From positions 1 through 63,968 of the forward strand of contig CABYMF010000004.1 in NCBI GenBank assembly GCA_902519955.1: a DNA stretch of 63,968 bases, written 5' to 3'. The notes under the pieces were generated by a model. The model worked only from the letters and a program-made list of their open reading frames with translations, made no database searches and had not been told where the DNA came from. The translations under genes and the position numbers were made by a program. This DNA comes from an uncultured Bacteroidota bacterium (GTDB taxonomy: Bacteria > Bacteroidota > Bacteroidia > Flavobacteriales > Flavobacteriaceae). Positions 8,621-17,345 of the stretch are shown piece after piece (the first letter of the stretch is position 1; each line of letters begins with the position of its first letter).

Positions 8621-8636
8621 AGTTCCACGTGAAACA
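8621..8636. promoter_or_regulatory. parS-like ParB-binding site 2
   Basis: AGTTCCACGTGAAACA matches the parS consensus TGTTNCACGTGAAACA at every position except the first. It lies two bases after the mnmG stop and 1.9 kb from the first site. It overlaps a GTG at 8629 that could be read as a start for the next gene, but the ATG at 8656 is a better start. Confidence 0.75.
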
Positions 8637-8655
8637 GTCACTTAAAAAAGATAGA

Positions 8656-9442
8656 ATGTTTTTAAGCACAAAAGATTATGTTGCTTCAAACGAGCACTTC
8701 AATCTTTTCCTTGATAACAAGACTAAGATTGTTTGGACAGATGTAGCAGAAGACCACAACCATAACAAATATTATGAAAATGAAAATTACCTTCCTCATA
8801 ATGAAAAGAAAGGTCTCTTCGCTTTTTTTTATAAGCTCTCACAAAACATAATGTTTTCCTATAAATTAAAAGTTTTAAAAAAAATCTTACAACCATCAAA
8901 CATAATTTTAGATTATGGATCTGGTGATGGACATTTTGCTGAATTTTTGAAAAAAAAAGGAGATAAATGTTCATGTGTATGATCCAATAATAACCCAACC
9001 AAAAAACCCACAAACAATTGATAATCAGTATGATATGATTATGATGTGGCATGTTCTAGAGCATGTTCCAGATATTAATAAGACGTTAATAGCATTAGAA
9101 AAAAAATTAAAACATAATGGCGCTCTTGTTGTTGCAGTTCCAAATAGAGACAGTTTAGATTCGAAGACATATGGAGAACATTGGGCAGCCTGGGATGTAC
9201 CAAGACATTTATACCATTTTAATCATAATTCTTTAGAAAATCTAATGAAAGAGAAAGGATTTAACCTAATCTCTAAACACCCTTTGTGGCTTGATTCTTA
9301 TTATGTATCATACCTCTCATCGAAATACAAAAAGTCTGTTTTTCCATGGATTAATTTAATAGTCGTTGGTTCTCTCTCAAATATATTAGCGATTTTCACA
9401 TCTAAGTACTCTTCCTCATTCTATATATTCAAAAGAGCTTAA
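8656..9442 (+). pseudogene. SAM-dependent methyltransferase, frame broken in an A9 tract
   Basis: Class I methyltransferase in two frames. The first part (from ATG 8656, or GTG 8629 in the parS site) ends with motif I, ILDYGSGDGHFAEFL, and stops at 8982. The second frame, open from 8951, reads KKKEINVHVYDPI and continues through DMIMMWHVLEHVPD to the stop at 9442. Joining them inside the nine-A run (8950-8958) restores a continuous domain of ~260 residues. A single-A insertion, an assembly error, or productive slippage on the A-tract would all look like this. The target is unknown. It overlaps the convergent holB by four bases. Confidence 0.8.
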
Positions 9443-10536
9443 TCTTCAGGAGTATTAATAAGCTTTGTCATTTTAATTGCGAACAACATGAAAACAATTT
9501 TAGAGTTAATGTTCCTGGAAATTGAGTAATGTGAATCCTCGATTAAGTCAATTATTTCAATTAAATTTCTACTGTGAACGAATGGAGAAAGCTTACCTAT
9601 TTTAAAATCTGAATTTGGAACAAAAGAGGTTAAGTTTTCGGACCTATAGCTTACAAGCATAGCTTCCCTGATAAGAAAGGAACAAAAACCTAGAAATTCT
9701 TTTTGTTGTTCTCTAGAATTTGAAGCGATTTTCTCAGACCATTTGGTAAGATCCAAAACAGCTTTTTTGCTTTTTTTTGCAAGAAAGGCAAACCTTAGAC
9801 AATCAATAAAGTTTTGTTCATGAGAGATTGAAGATGAGTTTTCATCTATATAGTTTAATGCCCTAGAAACACTCCCTCTTGAGGACTTTACAATTAAATC
9901 ATAGTCAATATCACTCACAAAACTCTCTAAAAACTGTTTGTGCTCTTCATGGTCAACAGGACCAAGATTTGAAATTTGACATCTTGATATTATTGTGGTT
10001 AAAAGATCCTGTAAACTATTAGTTATTAAAATAAAATAAGTGTTAATAGGTGGTTCTTCTAATATTTTTAAAAGCTTATTAGAGGTTTGAGGCATCATTG
10101 TTTGAGCCCCCCAGAGAATAAAAACTTTATTTCCTCCAAGAAAGGATTTAAGAACCGCTTTGTTTTGAATTTTGTCAATCTCGGGTACTTTTATAGACCC
10201 CTGAGAAGTAGTGTTCCCAATAAAAGTTGACCACTTTTGAAAATCAGAGAAAGGAAACTGTTTAACAAAAGAGATCCACTCAGCATAAAGGTTTTCAGCA
10301 TCCTTAACGGATGCAAAAGTAGGAAACGAAAAGTGTAAATCAGGATGATCCGAGACGTCACCGCTAAAAGAGTTTTTTTGATTTAACAGCTCTCTAGCAA
10401 TCTCAATAGCAAAATTTAAACCACCATACCCATCTTTATCTACAAGAATTTTTGATTGAGGAAATTTTTTTTTCTGAATTGAATCATAGATCCTTTCTTT
10501 AATATGTCCTTGACCCAAAATTCTATCTAAATTCAT
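9439..10536 (-). CDS. holB: DNA polymerase III subunit delta' (clamp-loader)
   Basis: AAA+-type clamp-loader subunit homologous to DnaX/HolB. It begins MNLDRILGQGHIKERIYDSIQKKKFPQ, with KILEEPPINTYFILITNS and SRCQI blocks typical of the family (sensor 1 and SRC motif). The P-loop position (DKDGYGGLNFAIEIA) is degenerate, as expected for delta', which does not bind ATP. The frame opens with a TTG at 10542, but that codon lies inside the -7 box, so the ATG at 10536 is chosen (365 residues). It converges on the methyltransferase. Confidence 0.85.
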   Translation of the reverse strand: MNLDRILGQGHIKERIYDSIQKKKFPQSKILVDKDGYGGLNFAIEIARELLNQKNSFSGDVSDHPDLHFSFPTFASVKDAENLYAEWISFVKQFPFSDFQKWSTFIGNTTSQGSIKVPEIDKIQNKAVLKSFLGGNKVFILWGAQTMMPQTSNKLLKILEEPPINTYFILITNSLQDLLTTIISRCQISNLGPVDHEEHKQFLESFVSDIDYDLIVKSSRGSVSRALNYIDENSSSISHEQNFIDCLRFAFLAKKSKKAVLDLTKWSEKIASNSREQQKEFLGFCSFLIREAMLVSYRSENLTSFVPNSDFKIGKLSPFVHSRNLIEIIDLIEDSHYSISRNINSKIVFMLFAIKMTKLINTPED

Positions 10537-10539
10537 ACC

Positions 10540-10572
10540 CAAATATATATCATATTATATCTTTGTCGACAA
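10540..10572 (-). promoter_or_regulatory. Promoter of holB
   Basis: The minus strand reads TTG (10570-10572), a 22-base spacer, then TATATTTG (10540-10547), only three bases before the ATG at 10536. This predicts a leaderless transcript. It is back-to-back with the pgk promoter. Confidence 0.5.
10558..10565 (+). promoter_or_regulatory. -7 box of pgk
   Basis: TATCTTTG matches TAnnTTTG, 19 bases before the pgk ATG. It overlaps the spacer of the divergent holB promoter, so the two promoters share one ~40-bp region. Confidence 0.5.
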
Positions 10573-10584
10573 AATAATATTAAC

Positions 10585-11769
10585 ATGTCCGATCTAGAAA
10601 AACAAGACTTAAAAAACAAAAAAGTAATTGTAAGGGTTGATTTAAATGTCCCTTTAGATGATACTGATAATGTAACTGATACAACGAGAATTGTGGCATG
10701 TAAAGAGACAGTGAATTTAATTCTAGAAAAAGGAGGAACATGTATTCTAATATCTCATCTAGGTAGACCAAAAGGAAAAGAAAATAAATTCTCTCTAAAA
10801 AAAATAGTAGATACAGTCTCTTCGGTATTTAACCAGCCAGTTTTTTTCTATGAAGACTGTATTGGCCAGGGCGCCCAGGAAGCAATTTCTAAATTAGATC
10901 AAGGAAGTATTATTCTTATGGAAAATCTTCGTTTTTATCAGGAGGAAACATTAGGAGACAGAGTATTTGCAAAAAATCTTTCAGAATTAGGTGATATATA
11001 TGTAAATGATGCTTTTGGAACTTGCCACAGAGAACACGCATCAACAGTGGTAATTACTGAGTATTTCGAGAATAAAAAATTTGCAGGTAAACTTCTTCAA
11101 AAAGAGCTTGAGGCAATAAATCAAATTTCTAATAATGGCAAAAAACCTGTTCTTGCAATTTTAGGAGGGGCTAAAGTCTCAAGTAAACTCAGTATTCTGT
11201 ATAATCTGATTAAGAATGTAGATAAAATTATAATTGGTGGAGGAATGGCCTACACTTTTATTAAAGCAAAAGGAGGACAAATTGGGAACTCTCTGGTAGA
11301 AGATGAATTAATTACTAATGCACAAGAAATCTTAATGCTAGCCAAAAAATTAGATAAAAAAATAATTTTGCCAGTAGACATAAAAGCTTCAAAAGACTTT
11401 GATAATAACAATCAAATATCAACCTTTAACTCAAAAGAGATAGATGATGGATGGATGGGGCTAGATATTGGAGAAAAGTCTATAGAAATATTTCATCAAG
11501 AAATTTTAACAAGTAATACAATTTTTTGGAATGGACCAATGGGGGTTTTTGAAAAAGAACTTTTTTCTGAAGGAACAAGCTCAATATGTAATTCCCTTAA
11601 AGAGGCTAAAGAAAAAGGAGTAAATGTAATTGTTGGAGGGGGTGACTCAATAGCAGCATTAAAAAAGCTTGGAAAAGAGGAATGGGTTGGGTATATTTCA
11701 ACTGGAGGAGGAGCTCTTTTAGAAAGTTTAGAGGGAAAAACTCTTCCAGGGGTTAAGGCTTTGATGTAA
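10585..11769 (+). CDS. pgk: Phosphoglycerate kinase
   Basis: Glycolytic and gluconeogenic enzyme interconverting 1,3-bisphosphoglycerate plus ADP with 3-phosphoglycerate plus ATP. N-terminal substrate-binding motifs are VIVRVDLNVPLDD, LISHLGRPKG, LMENLRFY and VNDAFGTCHREHAS. Nucleotide-domain motifs are ILGGAKVSSK, FWNGPMGVFE and VGGGDSIAALKK. 394 residues is normal. The stop codon TAA shares its last A with the ATG of the DUF4837 lipoprotein, so the two are translationally coupled. Confidence 0.98.
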   Translation: MSDLEKQDLKNKKVIVRVDLNVPLDDTDNVTDTTRIVACKETVNLILEKGGTCILISHLGRPKGKENKFSLKKIVDTVSSVFNQPVFFYEDCIGQGAQEAISKLDQGSIILMENLRFYQEETLGDRVFAKNLSELGDIYVNDAFGTCHREHASTVVITEYFENKKFAGKLLQKELEAINQISNNGKKPVLAILGGAKVSSKLSILYNLIKNVDKIIIGGGMAYTFIKAKGGQIGNSLVEDELITNAQEILMLAKKLDKKIILPVDIKASKDFDNNNQISTFNSKEIDDGWMGLDIGEKSIEIFHQEILTSNTIFWNGPMGVFEKELFSEGTSSICNSLKEAKEKGVNVIVGGGDSIAALKKLGKEEWVGYISTGGGALLESLEGKTLPGVKALM

Positions 11770-12746
11770 TGAACTTAAAAAACAACTTTTTAATTATCAC
11801 ATCCTGGATGCTTTTCATTTCATGTCAATCAGACAGTTCCAAAGCATATGTTCCAGAATCAAATGGTAATATTAATGCGGTAACTGTTGTAATGAATAAT
11901 AGTTCATGGGAAGGAAGCCTTGGAAGCAACATCAAGGAATCTTTAATGGAGCCATACGAAGGACTGCCATTTGACGAACCAAAATATGATTTGTATTATA
12001 TACAGCCATCAATATTTAAAGGCTTTGCAAGAAACAGTAGAAATATAATTGTCTTTAGAAAAGACACATCTGACCAAGGATTTAGATTAATCAAAAACTT
12101 ATGGGCAAGACCCCAAATAACAGCTCTAATAACTGGTGAAGACGCGGAGGTAATGAACTTTTATTTCGACGAAAACAAAGAACTTTTATTTAGATCGATT
12201 TCGGAAAATGAAAGAGTTGAAAAAATTCGTAGAATGAGAAAGTCTCTTAATGATGACCCCCAACTCGAAGATCGTTTTGGTATTAACTTAACTTTTCCGG
12301 ATGCATACTCAACAGTTAAAGACACAACAAATTTTGTATGGGTGGAGAAAGAGGTAGTAAAAGGACACCTTAATATTATTGCATATACATTGCCACTAAA
12401 TATTGACTTAAAAAAGATAGAAGAAAGAATACCTGCAATAAGAGATTCGATTGGAGAAATATATGTTCCAGGAAGAGTTCCAGGCTCTTACATGATTACT
12501 GAAAGAGCATACCTTCCTTATTATTACAAAACAAAAGTTAATAATCTAGATGCAATATTAACAAAGGGCACATGGGAGGTAAAAAATGATTTTATGGCGG
12601 GGCCATATATCAATTATATGATAAGAGATACAATAAATAAAAGAAATATTGTTATTGAGGGTTTTTCGTTTGCACCATCAGAAAGCAAGAGAGACTACAT
12701 GTTTGAATTAAACACTATAATAACAACAATGGAATTTGCTAAATAA
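11769..12746 (+). CDS. DUF4837 family lipoprotein
   Basis: The N-terminal signal ends in a lipobox (FISC, Cys at about residue 19), so the mature protein is a 300-residue lipoprotein. The body resembles DUF4837, a family of unknown function found in Bacteroidota: WEGSLGSNIKESLMEPYEG and EPKYDLYYIQPSIFKGFAR near the N-terminus and a C-terminal region of paired beta-rich blocks. It overlaps pgk by one base. A role in the envelope is implied by the lipobox only. Confidence 0.8.
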   Translation: MNLKNNFLIITSWMLFISCQSDSSKAYVPESNGNINAVTVVMNNSSWEGSLGSNIKESLMEPYEGLPFDEPKYDLYYIQPSIFKGFARNSRNIIVFRKDTSDQGFRLIKNLWARPQITALITGEDAEVMNFYFDENKELLFRSISENERVEKIRRMRKSLNDDPQLEDRFGINLTFPDAYSTVKDTTNFVWVEKEVVKGHLNIIAYTLPLNIDLKKIEERIPAIRDSIGEIYVPGRVPGSYMITERAYLPYYYKTKVNNLDAILTKGTWEVKNDFMAGPYINYMIRDTINKRNIVIEGFSFAPSESKRDYMFELNTIITTMEFAK

Positions 12747-12751
12747 AGCTA

Positions 12752-12904
12752 TTATTCCTTTGAATCTTCGTCTTCTTCCTTTGTAGCTTTTTTAAATTCC
12801 TTTATACCGCTTCCAAGTCCTCTCATAAGCTCAGGAATCTTTCTACCACCAAACAGTAACAGAACAACGATAATTATTAAAATAATTTGAGGTCCACCTA
12901 TCAT
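12752..12904 (-). CDS. tatA: Twin-arginine translocase subunit TatA
   Basis: A 50-residue protein read on the minus strand, starting [20 protein letters not shown]. One N-terminal membrane helix is followed by the hinge [22 protein letters not shown] and an acidic tail, which is the TatA/E architecture (FGxxxxPEL then an amphipathic helix beginning R-G-L-G). It forms the pore of the Tat export system for folded proteins. TatC is not in the window. It is convergent with the DUF4837 gene (five bases apart) and divergent from the M23 peptidase. A Tat substrate candidate is encoded at 48311. Confidence 0.93.
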   Translation of the reverse strand: MIGGPQIILIIIVVLLLFGGRKIPELMRGLGSGIKEFKKATKEEDEDSKE

Positions 12905-13005
12905 ATTTGAATATTTATTGAACTTAGTTCTTAATACAAATTTACTGAATTATTTTTTGTAAAGTGAATTTATTAATCATATAATAACTTATGCCGAAGT
13001 ATATA

Positions 13006-13013
13006 TATATTTG
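13006..13013 (+). promoter_or_regulatory. -7 box of the M23 peptidase operon
   Basis: TATATTTG (TAnnTTTG) ends five bases before the ATG at 13019, implying a very short leader. The rest of the 12905-13018 intergenic region is AT-rich without other clear signals. Confidence 0.45.
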
Positions 13014-13018
13014 TATTA

Positions 13019-13876
13019 ATGCCAAAAAAGAAAAAACATACCTTACTAGACAAACTTTATGAGAGGTATCACATAGTCTTAGTAAATGAAAAAACACTTG
13101 AAAAGAAGAAGCTCATGTCTTCATCATCACTTAATATTGTTTTATCTTCTTTCATTGTGTTTCTATTCGTCTTATCTGCAGCTTTTTTACTAATATACTT
13201 TACCCCTCTCAAGGAATATTTTAGAGGGTATACTAGTGTTGAGTTAAGGCAAAATGCAGTTGAGAATTCTATGAAACTTGATTCATTGGAAAGTCTTTAC
13301 ATTCTACAAGGTAACTATATAAACTCATTAAAAGACCTATTATCTGGAAATATTTCATATGAAGAGTTGGACGAAAATTTAAGCAGCAAAGAAAACAGGG
13401 TCACAGATTTAGAGATTGTAGATACAAATCAGGAAGACTCGTTGTTAAGAGCCTTGGTTGAGGAGGAAGACAAGTATAATGCGTTTGATATTAAAGGAGA
13501 GAGATTTACAACTGTACTTTTTCCCCCAGTAAAAGGAGGTCTTTCATCAGCTTTTGATATAAACAGCAAACATTATGGAGTTGATATTGTTATGCCAGAG
13601 AACTCTCCTGTTCATTCTATCAGCGAAGGAATTGTTGTATTCTCTGAATGGACTTCAGCAACAGGGTTTGTAATTATAATTGAACATTTAAATGGCTTAA
13701 CGTCAATCTACAAGCATAATTCTTCTATTGTTAAAAGTCAAGGAGACACAGTTGGGACAGGAGAAATAATTGCCTTTACCGGAAATACTGGAGAGTTAAC
13801 AACAGGCCCTCATCTTCATTTTGAATTATGGTATCAAGGTGAGCCAGTTGACCCCCAAAGCTATATTGAGTTTTAA
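13019..13876 (+). CDS. M23 family (LytM) peptidoglycan endopeptidase, membrane-anchored
   Basis: Zinc metallopeptidase expected to cut peptidoglycan cross-bridges in the periplasm. A basic N-terminus, one membrane helix (about residues 40-62), a short coiled segment, then a C-terminal M23 domain. The metal and catalytic residues are complete: H185-x3-D189 in HYGVDIV and H265-x-H267 in GPHLHFELW. 285 residues. The stop is directly followed by the ATG of the GH3 gene, so this is the head of an operon. It differs from the degenerate LytM protein at 29192. Confidence 0.92.
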   Translation: MPKKKKHTLLDKLYERYHIVLVNEKTLEKKKLMSSSSLNIVLSSFIVFLFVLSAAFLLIYFTPLKEYFRGYTSVELRQNAVENSMKLDSLESLYILQGNYINSLKDLLSGNISYEELDENLSSKENRVTDLEIVDTNQEDSLLRALVEEEDKYNAFDIKGERFTTVLFPPVKGGLSSAFDINSKHYGVDIVMPENSPVHSISEGIVVFSEWTSATGFVIIIEHLNGLTSIYKHNSSIVKSQGDTVGTGEIIAFTGNTGELTTGPHLHFELWYQGEPVDPQSYIEF

Positions 13877-15370
13877 ATGAAAACTTTAATTACAATACTT
13901 TTTGCTAGACTAGTTAAAAAACGAAATAATAAATGGATTTCGAATCCATTTGAATCTCAAACTCAAACGTTTAATAAATTATTAAAGAAAGCAATGAACA
14001 CAGAGTTTGGTAAAGATCACAACTTTTCAAGCATAAAAAATTATAAGGATTTTCAAAATCAAGTTCCAATCAGAGATTATGAGGCTTTAAAACCCTATGT
14101 TGACAGAGTTGTTGCAGGAGAAAAAAGCATTCTATGGCCTGGACAACCTCTTTATTTTGCTAAAACTAGCGGGACTACTTCAGGAGCAAAATATATTCCA
14201 ATTACAAAAGAATCAATTCGAACACACATCAATTCAGCAAGAGATGCACTTTTAAATTATTTTTTAAAAACAAAAAACTACAGTCCAATAAATGGAAAAC
14301 ATATGTTTCTTCAAGGTAGCCCTAAACTAGAAAAAAAAAACGGTGTCTTTATTGGTAGACTTTCAGGTATCAGTGCTCACTATATTCCACAACTATTTTT
14401 AAATAACAGAAAGCCCTCATGGAAAACCAACTGCATTGAGGATTGGGAGAAAAAAGTTGATGCTATAATTAAAGAAACAGTTGGAGAAAAAATGACAATT
14501 ATAGCAGGAATACCATCATGGGTCCAAATGTATTTCGAAAAGATTGTTTCTAATGAAAAAAAAACAATAAAGGATGTCTTCCCTGACTTGTCACTATATG
14601 TATATGGAGGTGTAAGCTTTGATCCATATAAGTCAACATTTGATAAATTATTTGGAAAAAAGATTGACACATTAGCAACCTTTCCTGCATCAGAAGGATT
14701 TTTCGGCTATCAAGATAATTTCACTGATGACAAAACTGATTTATTACTACTGTTAAATAATGATATATTTTATGAATTCATTAAAGCTAAAGATTTTTTA
14801 AAAGGTAAATATGAAAGAATTACACTAAAAGATGTGCAAGTCAATGTTAATTACTTATTGATTATATCTACTTCTGCAGGTCTTTGGGGTTATAACATTG
14901 GGGATACTGTAAAATTTACTTCAACCAAACCATATAGATTAATTGTATCTGGAAGAATTAAACATTTTTTATCTGCATTTGGAGAACATGTTATTTCAGA
15001 AGAAGTGGAAAAGTCAATGAATATTGCTACAAACAATCATAATATAACAATCAGAGAGTTTACTGTTGCACCCAATATAAATCCAAAAGAAGGGCTTCCC
15101 TGTCATGAGTGGTATGTAGAATTTGAAACTCAGCCTGATGATATAGAGATCTTCTCAAAAACTTTAGAATCGGAAATGCTTAATCAAAACATTTATTACA
15201 AAGACTTGATTAATGGAGGAATTATTCAACCCTTAGAGGTAATTTCAGTTAAAAAAGGGGGGTTTAATGATTATATGAAATCAATTGGAAGATTAGGGGG
15301 TCAAAATAAAGTTCCTAGACTTTCAAATGATAGAAAAATTGCTAATAAACTAAATGCTTTTAACTCTTGA
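13877..15370 (+). CDS. GH3 auxin-responsive promoter family protein (acyl-adenylate superfamily)
   Basis: Bacterial member of the GH3 family, which in plants adenylates carboxylic acids and conjugates them to amino acids; the bacterial substrate is not known. Recognised by YFAKTSGTTSGAKYIPIT (the ATP-binding P-loop-like motif of the ANL fold), LYVYGGVSFDPYKS, ASEGFFGYQ and the C-terminal SGRIKHFLSAFGEHV. 497 residues, typical. It abuts the M23 gene and shares a TTGA stop/start overlap with the next gene. Confidence 0.88.
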   Translation: MKTLITILFARLVKKRNNKWISNPFESQTQTFNKLLKKAMNTEFGKDHNFSSIKNYKDFQNQVPIRDYEALKPYVDRVVAGEKSILWPGQPLYFAKTSGTTSGAKYIPITKESIRTHINSARDALLNYFLKTKNYSPINGKHMFLQGSPKLEKKNGVFIGRLSGISAHYIPQLFLNNRKPSWKTNCIEDWEKKVDAIIKETVGEKMTIIAGIPSWVQMYFEKIVSNEKKTIKDVFPDLSLYVYGGVSFDPYKSTFDKLFGKKIDTLATFPASEGFFGYQDNFTDDKTDLLLLLNNDIFYEFIKAKDFLKGKYERITLKDVQVNVNYLLIISTSAGLWGYNIGDTVKFTSTKPYRLIVSGRIKHFLSAFGEHVISEEVEKSMNIATNNHNITIREFTVAPNINPKEGLPCHEWYVEFETQPDDIEIFSKTLESEMLNQNIYYKDLINGGIIQPLEVISVKKGGFNDYMKSIGRLGGQNKVPRLSNDRKIANKLNAFNS

Positions 15371-16413
15371 AAAAGAATGTAACTATAGTTTATACTATTA
15401 AAAGAAGTTTTGTTAAATCTGACATTTCAATTTTAGAGGCACTAGATTATAATGTTTTTCAAATACAATCCATACCAAAGAAAACAATATTTTCTTTCGT
15501 AATAAACAGGATAAAAGAAAAAATAAATTCAATATCTTATGTGTCACGGTCGAGAATAGTAATCATTTGGTTTAATGACTATCATGCGTTTATACCAATT
15601 CTTTTTTCAAAGCTTTTTTTAAAAAAATCTGTTATTATTGTTGGAGGATATGATGCTATAGTAGATAAGCAGAACAAGCACGGTTTATTTCTTAAAAGAG
15701 GGATTAGGTCTATGTTGGCTAAAATTAATTATAGTTTAGTTAGTGAAATATGGGTAGTTCACAAATCTTTAGAGAAAGGATGTAAGTATGCTAAAGAGAA
15801 GTTTAATATTGAATCAGGAGTTAGGAATTTTTTTAATCATAAAAAGCTTCTAATTAAGGAAATCAACACGGGGTATGATACCAGATTTTGGAACTATGAT
15901 ACGAACAGTGAAAAGACTGGAGTATTGACAGCTGCCTTTTTTTCAGATGAAAGAGTTATAAATATTAAGGGTTTAAAGATTTTCAACAAGTTAGCATCTT
16001 TAATTCCACAGTTCTCTTTTACAATTGTTGGCGAAACAAAAATTCATATTGAGGATTTCATAGACTTAAACCCTAACATAGATGTAATCGGAGTTCAGAC
16101 TAAAACCCAAATGAAAGACCTTTATCAAAAACATAAATTTTATTTTCAGGGATCACGATTAGAGGGACTACCAAATTCAGTTTGTGAAGCTATGTTATGT
16201 GGATGCCTTCCGATTGGCTCAAGAGTTTTTGGAATTCCAGATATAATTGGAAATACAGGAATTTTATTTGACACTGAAACAGATTTAGCACTCGTTAAAG
16301 ACTTTATGTTATCAGAGCTAGGAGAAAAAGAGTCAAAACGTGCAAGGAATAGAATAATATCAAAATTTGATATATCAAGGCGTACAGAAAAAATAAAAGA
16401 AAATATTGATTAA
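15367..16413 (+). CDS. Glycosyltransferase, GT4-like
   Basis: Family 4-type (GT-B fold) sugar transferase. The C-terminal donor-binding part carries KFYFQGSRLEGLPNSVCEAMLCGCLPIGS, the E-x7-E signature of retaining GT4 enzymes, followed by GIPDIIGNTGILFD. 348 residues, no membrane helix. The TTG start at 15367 overlaps the upstream TGA (TTGA). The gene is in a coupled run GH3-GT4-pyruvyltransferase-purD. Probably involved in cell-surface polysaccharide synthesis; acceptor and sugar are unknown. Confidence 0.82.
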   Translation: MKKNVTIVYTIKRSFVKSDISILEALDYNVFQIQSIPKKTIFSFVINRIKEKINSISYVSRSRIVIIWFNDYHAFIPILFSKLFLKKSVIIVGGYDAIVDKQNKHGLFLKRGIRSMLAKINYSLVSEIWVVHKSLEKGCKYAKEKFNIESGVRNFFNHKKLLIKEINTGYDTRFWNYDTNSEKTGVLTAAFFSDERVINIKGLKIFNKLASLIPQFSFTIVGETKIHIEDFIDLNPNIDVIGVQTKTQMKDLYQKHKFYFQGSRLEGLPNSVCEAMLCGCLPIGSRVFGIPDIIGNTGILFDTETDLALVKDFMLSELGEKESKRARNRIISKFDISRRTEKIKENID

Positions 16414-17345
16414 TGGAAATAGGGGTATTAGGCTTTAGTAAATCCAGAAATATAGGAGACTATATTCAAACAAAAGCTGTTGTAGATATTTTAAATAAGC
16501 AAAACATTAAAATTCTAGAACGAGAAAAGCTTAAAAATTATAATGGGCCGCCAATAAAAACAATAATTAATGGTTGGTTTATGGAGAATCCAAAGAATTG
16601 GCCACCTAATAATAATATCAATCCATTATTTATATCTTTTCATATCAACCCTTCAATAGTAAAGACATTTATTAACCATCAATCGCTCGAGTATTTTAAA
16701 AAACACGAACCAATAGGATGTCGAGACTATTATACAAGGGACCTATTGGTTAAAAATGGAATCAACGCCTATTTTTCATCATGTGTGACACTAGGGATAG
16801 AAAGAGAAAAATATCTTAAAAGACAAACACCCGGGGGTGTTATTGTAATAGGAGCTTTTGACAGGCTTAAACCATATATAGATTATAAATCCCCATTAAA
16901 ATTTCTACTGTCTTTAATTAAATACCCTTTAAGAATTTTAAATTATAAAATCAAGCTGCAAAAATTTAATAGACATTTATACAAGCAAAAATTTGAAATA
17001 AAAAGGTATTCTCAAATAACTAAAAACTCAATTAATTCTCATTCTGAGGGGATAGTTCTGGCAGAAGAGATGCTCAACAAAATTGCGGAAAGTGATATAA
17101 TAATTACATCCAGAATTCATGCTGCCTTGCCAGCCTTAGCAATGGGTTTGAAGGTTATATTTATTGATGAGGGATTAGATCATACAAACCACAAGATGAG
17201 ATTATCTGGCTTAAAAAATTATTTTAAGACAGTAGACTTTAAGGACTTTTTTATGATTAATTTAGAGGATGTTAAGAACATGGAAAACCATAATAACTAC
17301 ATTCAAAATATAAAGCAAACAATCAACAAATTTAAAACTCAATGA
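16413..17345 (+). CDS. Polysaccharide pyruvyl transferase family protein
   Basis: Family that adds ketal-linked pyruvate to exopolysaccharides or acts as a related surface-sugar transferase. Recognised by MEIGVLGFSKSRNIGDYIQT at the N-terminus, EPIGCRDYYTRDLLVKNGI, and SDIIITSRIHAALPALAMG, the hallmark SRLH-type block of the family. 310 residues. The start codon shares a base with the GT4 stop and its end overlaps purD by four bases. Confidence 0.82.
   Translation: MEIGVLGFSKSRNIGDYIQTKAVVDILNKQNIKILEREKLKNYNGPPIKTIINGWFMENPKNWPPNNNINPLFISFHINPSIVKTFINHQSLEYFKKHEPIGCRDYYTRDLLVKNGINAYFSSCVTLGIEREKYLKRQTPGGVIVIGAFDRLKPYIDYKSPLKFLLSLIKYPLRILNYKIKLQKFNRHLYKQKFEIKRYSQITKNSINSHSEGIVLAEEMLNKIAESDIIITSRIHAALPALAMGLKVIFIDEGLDHTNHKMRLSGLKNYFKTVDFKDFFMINLEDVKNMENHNNYIQNIKQTINKFKTQ

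Noticed and set aside
8723-9052. 109-codon antisense frame spanning the broken methyltransferase
   Set aside because: No recognisable domain, Ser/His/Leu-rich shadow composition, and the sense strand carries clear methyltransferase motifs in both halves.
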